Source of the DNA: Bacteroidota bacterium
GTDB lineage: Bacteria > Bacteroidota > Bacteroidia > 2-12-FULL-35-15
Assembly: GCA_025963715.1 (NCBI GenBank)
Contig: JAOQAG010000026.1
Location: 16,327-80,326 of the forward strand
Length of the DNA: 64,000 bases
Direction: 5' to 3'
The translations under genes and the position numbers were made by a program. The notes beneath the pieces are model-generated. The model made no database searches, was not told the DNA's origin, and saw nothing but the letters and a program-made list of their open reading frames with translations. Shown piece after piece: positions 61,910 through 64,000 of this stretch. How positions within the stretch are numbered: position 1 is the stretch's first letter; every line of letters starts with the position of its first letter.

Positions 61910-61938
61910 GTAATCCCGCCACGCAGCGGGATTTTTTT
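61910..61938 (+). terminator. REP-like hairpin acting as terminator
   Basis: TAATCCCGCCACGCAGCGGGAT is followed by eight T residues. The outer frame TAATCCCG...CGGGAT is shared with the REP-like family, here with a short stem. Confidence 0.65.
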
Positions 61939-61949
61939 TGCACACATTT

Positions 61950-62273
61950 AACCGCAGAGAGCGCAAAGGAGGCGCAAAGATCGCAGCCGTTTTATATGCT
62001 TAGAATCCGCACCTTACACACCCCTGACCCCTCTCAAGAGGGGAATTGAACCATTCTGCAGAATTTTTATTTATCGTTTTCACTAGTAAAACGCATCTGC
62101 TTTTTTACTTTAAAAAATTTAATGTTTGAAGCGCCAAATTCCCCTCTTGAGAGGGGTCAGGGGTGTGTTATGTTCAGCATCACACAGCAAACAAATAAAC
62201 CAATGAACATCCAGATTAGTATATTCGTAACGATTAGTATTTAGTAGATTATAAAGATTAGTAATTTAGTACC
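61950..62273. repeat. Word repeats and a 32-base inverted repeat pair
   Basis: CGCAGAG/CGCAAAGG words lie at about 61950-61985. A perfect inverted pair is at 62016-62047 and 62137-62168; each arm itself contains the palindrome CCCCTCTCAAGAGGGG or its equivalent. ATTAGTA/ATTCGTA words follow at about 62211-62270, just before hrpB. A third copy of the 32-base element is at 4000-4031. No gene is seen. Confidence 0.85.
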
Positions 62274-64000
62274 GTGATCCCAGATTTCCCTATCAACGAA
62301 ATAATTCCGCAGCTGAAAACCGAGCTTGAAAAAGCACCGGTCATTATTTTGCAGGCGCCTCCCGGAGCAGGTAAATCCACCATTCTGCCGCTTCAATTGC
62401 TCAGTGAAAAATGGCTGGAAGGAAACAGGATCCTCATGCTGGAACCCCGCAGGTTAGCCGCACGCTCCGTTGCTGCACGCATGGCCGATCTCCTCGATGA
62501 AGATCTTGCAGAAACCGTTGGGTACCGCGTCCGTTTCGAAAACCGCGTAGGAAAAAACACACGCATTGAAGTAGTTACCGAAGGGATTTTAACCCGCATG
62601 CTGCAAAATGATAATGCACTCGACAATGTTGGGTTGGTGATCTTTGATGAATTTCACGAACGCAGCTTAAACGCAGATCTTGCACTGGCGTTGTGTTTGC
62701 AGGTACAACAAATTTTGCGTGCCGATCTCCGCATTTTGATCATGTCGGCAACGCTTGATGGTGCTAAGCTTTCCGCCAGTTTAAACAATGCACCGATCCT
62801 CACATCACTCGGAAAACAATTTCCGGTAACGCTCAACTATTTAAATACCGACGATACACAACCCTTGCCTCTGCGCATGAGCAGGGCCATTCAAACCGCA
62901 TTAAAAAAAGAGCAGGGCGATATCCTCGCTTTTTTTCCGGGAACCGGCGAAATCCAACGCACCTTAAAATTACTGGAAGACGATCACATCGCGGCAAGCA
63001 TACACCCGCTCTACGGCGATCTTTCGCCGGGCAAACAACAGGAAGCCATATTGCCGCATCCGCAGGGAAAACGCAAAGTGGTGCTGTCCACTTCCATTGC
63101 GGAAACATCATTGACCATCGAAGGCATCACCACCATTATTGATAGCGGACTTTCCCGCGTGCCGGTATTTGAAGCACGCAGCGGATTAACAAAACTGGAA
63201 ACCGTAAAAGTTACAAAAGATGCCGCCGATCAGCGTGCCGGTCGTGCCGGAAGGCTGGGACCCGGCGTGTGTTACCGGCTCTGGAGCGAAGCCTCCCACA
63301 TTCATTTGAACGCCACCCGCAAACCCGAGATCCTGGAAGCCGATCTTGCGCCGCTCATGCTGGAATTAAGCAACTGGGGCGTAAAAAATATTTCCGAATT
63401 GTTTTGGCTCAATGCACCTCCTGCCGGAAACGTAAGCCAGGCAACCGAATTGCTCACACAGTTGGGCGCAATGCAAAATAATGCCATCACCGAACGCGGC
63501 AAACAAATGCTGCAAATGCCTACTCATCCGCGCATTGCACATTTACTGATCGAAGCAAAAATATGGCAGCAAAAAAATCCGAAGATCAGTTATGCTGCAT
63601 TGGCAACGGATGTTGCAGCATTACTCGAAGAACGCGATCCGCTGCAAAAAGAAAGCGGTACCGATCTTTCACTTCGTGTGGAGATACTTCGTAAATGGCG
63701 CTCCGGCGATTTTGTAAATGCCGACAAACGTGTGCTCGAACGCATTGAACGATTAGCACAATCATGGCGGAAATTACTTAAAATCGAGACGGATAATTCT
63801 ATAGAACATGTATTCGCCACCGGTAAATTACTCGCGGCAGCCTACCCCGAACGTGTTGCCAAACGCATTGATAAAAAAGGATTACGATACCGGCTCGCAA
63901 ACGGGCGCATTGTAAAAATTGCCGAAATTGACCCGCTGCACCAGGAGGAATATTTAGCCATTGCGCAGCTGGATGCCGGAACCAATGAAGGAAAAATATT
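62274..64000 (+). CDS. hrpB: ATP-dependent helicase HrpB (partial, runs off the window)
   Basis: DEAH-box helicase of the HrpB family; about 575 of roughly 820 expected residues are inside the window. The start is GTG at 62274-62276, ten bases after an in-frame TAA, giving VIPDFPINEIIPQL. Motifs: Walker A QAPPGAGKST (about 27-36), RRLAARS, DEFHERS (motif II with DEFH, as in HrpB), MSATLDG, STSIAETSLTIEGI, and motif VI DQRAGRAGRLGPG. HrpB is thought to act on RNA, but its bacterial role is little known. The frame is open to the window end. Confidence 0.93.
   Translation, partial: MIPDFPINEIIPQLKTELEKAPVIILQAPPGAGKSTILPLQLLSEKWLEGNRILMLEPRRLAARSVAARMADLLDEDLAETVGYRVRFENRVGKNTRIEVVTEGILTRMLQNDNALDNVGLVIFDEFHERSLNADLALALCLQVQQILRADLRILIMSATLDGAKLSASLNNAPILTSLGKQFPVTLNYLNTDDTQPLPLRMSRAIQTALKKEQGDILAFFPGTGEIQRTLKLLEDDHIAASIHPLYGDLSPGKQQEAILPHPQGKRKVVLSTSIAETSLTIEGITTIIDSGLSRVPVFEARSGLTKLETVKVTKDAADQRAGRAGRLGPGVCYRLWSEASHIHLNATRKPEILEADLAPLMLELSNWGVKNISELFWLNAPPAGNVSQATELLTQLGAMQNNAITERGKQMLQMPTHPRIAHLLIEAKIWQQKNPKISYAALATDVAALLEERDPLQKESGTDLSLRVEILRKWRSGDFVNADKRVLERIERLAQSWRKLLKIETDNSIEHVFATGKLLAAAYPERVAKRIDKKGLRYRLANGRIVKIAEIDPLHQEEYLAIAQLDAGTNEGKI

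Overview
The window is a stretch of a Bacteroidota chromosome, most like the Cytophagia/Sphingobacteriia/Chitinophagia side of the phylum. Support for this: several type IX secretion system (T9SS) cargo proteins with C-terminal sorting domains or gliding-associated CHU_C ends, SprB repeats, a DUF2723 membrane glycosyltransferase-like protein, the lysine-rich DksA-like gene between ileS and lspA, and promoters of the TTTG / TAnnTTTG type. No phage, integrase, complete insertion sequence or CRISPR array was seen.

Layout. 0-4 kb: ferritin, malate:quinone oxidoreductase and aspartase. 4-12 kb: an acidic-protein/membrane-protein pair, a SWIM-SNF2 helicase, small proteins, a membrane mannosyltransferase-like protein and an alpha/beta hydrolase. 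12.6-16.2 kb: DUF2723 protein and tRNA-Gln. 16.3-26.7 kb: signalling and surface region with two single-domain response regulators, a CHASE3 histidine kinase, a helical-repeat protein, an OmpR-type two-component pair and several secreted proteins. 27-34 kb: an aldehyde dehydrogenase of the 2-aminomuconate-semialdehyde type, a large lamin-tail/CHU_C surface protein and asd. 34-41.5 kb: ileS, dksA-like and lspA, then a T9SS cargo protein and a 2-aminomuconate-deaminase-like RidA protein. 41.7-46.5 kb: a MoxR-like AAA/VWA pair, tRNA-Ala, and a decayed AbiEii-type nucleotidyltransferase. 46.7-62 kb: DUF4142 protein, an S9 peptidase, a long minus-strand run of small secreted proteins, and a 1742-residue T9SS adhesin. 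The window ends inside hrpB.

The most notable signal is just upstream of asd (32582-32745). A consensus-type promoter leads into a short reading frame with four lysine codons, and two duplicated hairpin halves follow that can form pause, antiterminator and terminator structures. This looks like a lysine-codon transcription attenuator controlling aspartate-semialdehyde dehydrogenase, the branch point to lysine/diaminopimelate.

The second theme is the intergenic DNA. Nearly every long gap carries members of a few repeat families: a REP-like palindrome whose stem arms change in a compensated way between copies, often as inverted pairs; arrays of degenerate 8-13 base words (CACTAAGG, ACATAAGG, CGCAAAGG, GTTCATTGG, ATTCGTA types), some arranged as perfect inverted repeats of 26-32 bases; and tandem units of about 100 bases. 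A CTTACAT-centred motif lies about 80 bases upstream of three genes in the signalling region and may be a shared operator. Starts are given at the best ATG; where only GTG or TTG was available, this is stated.
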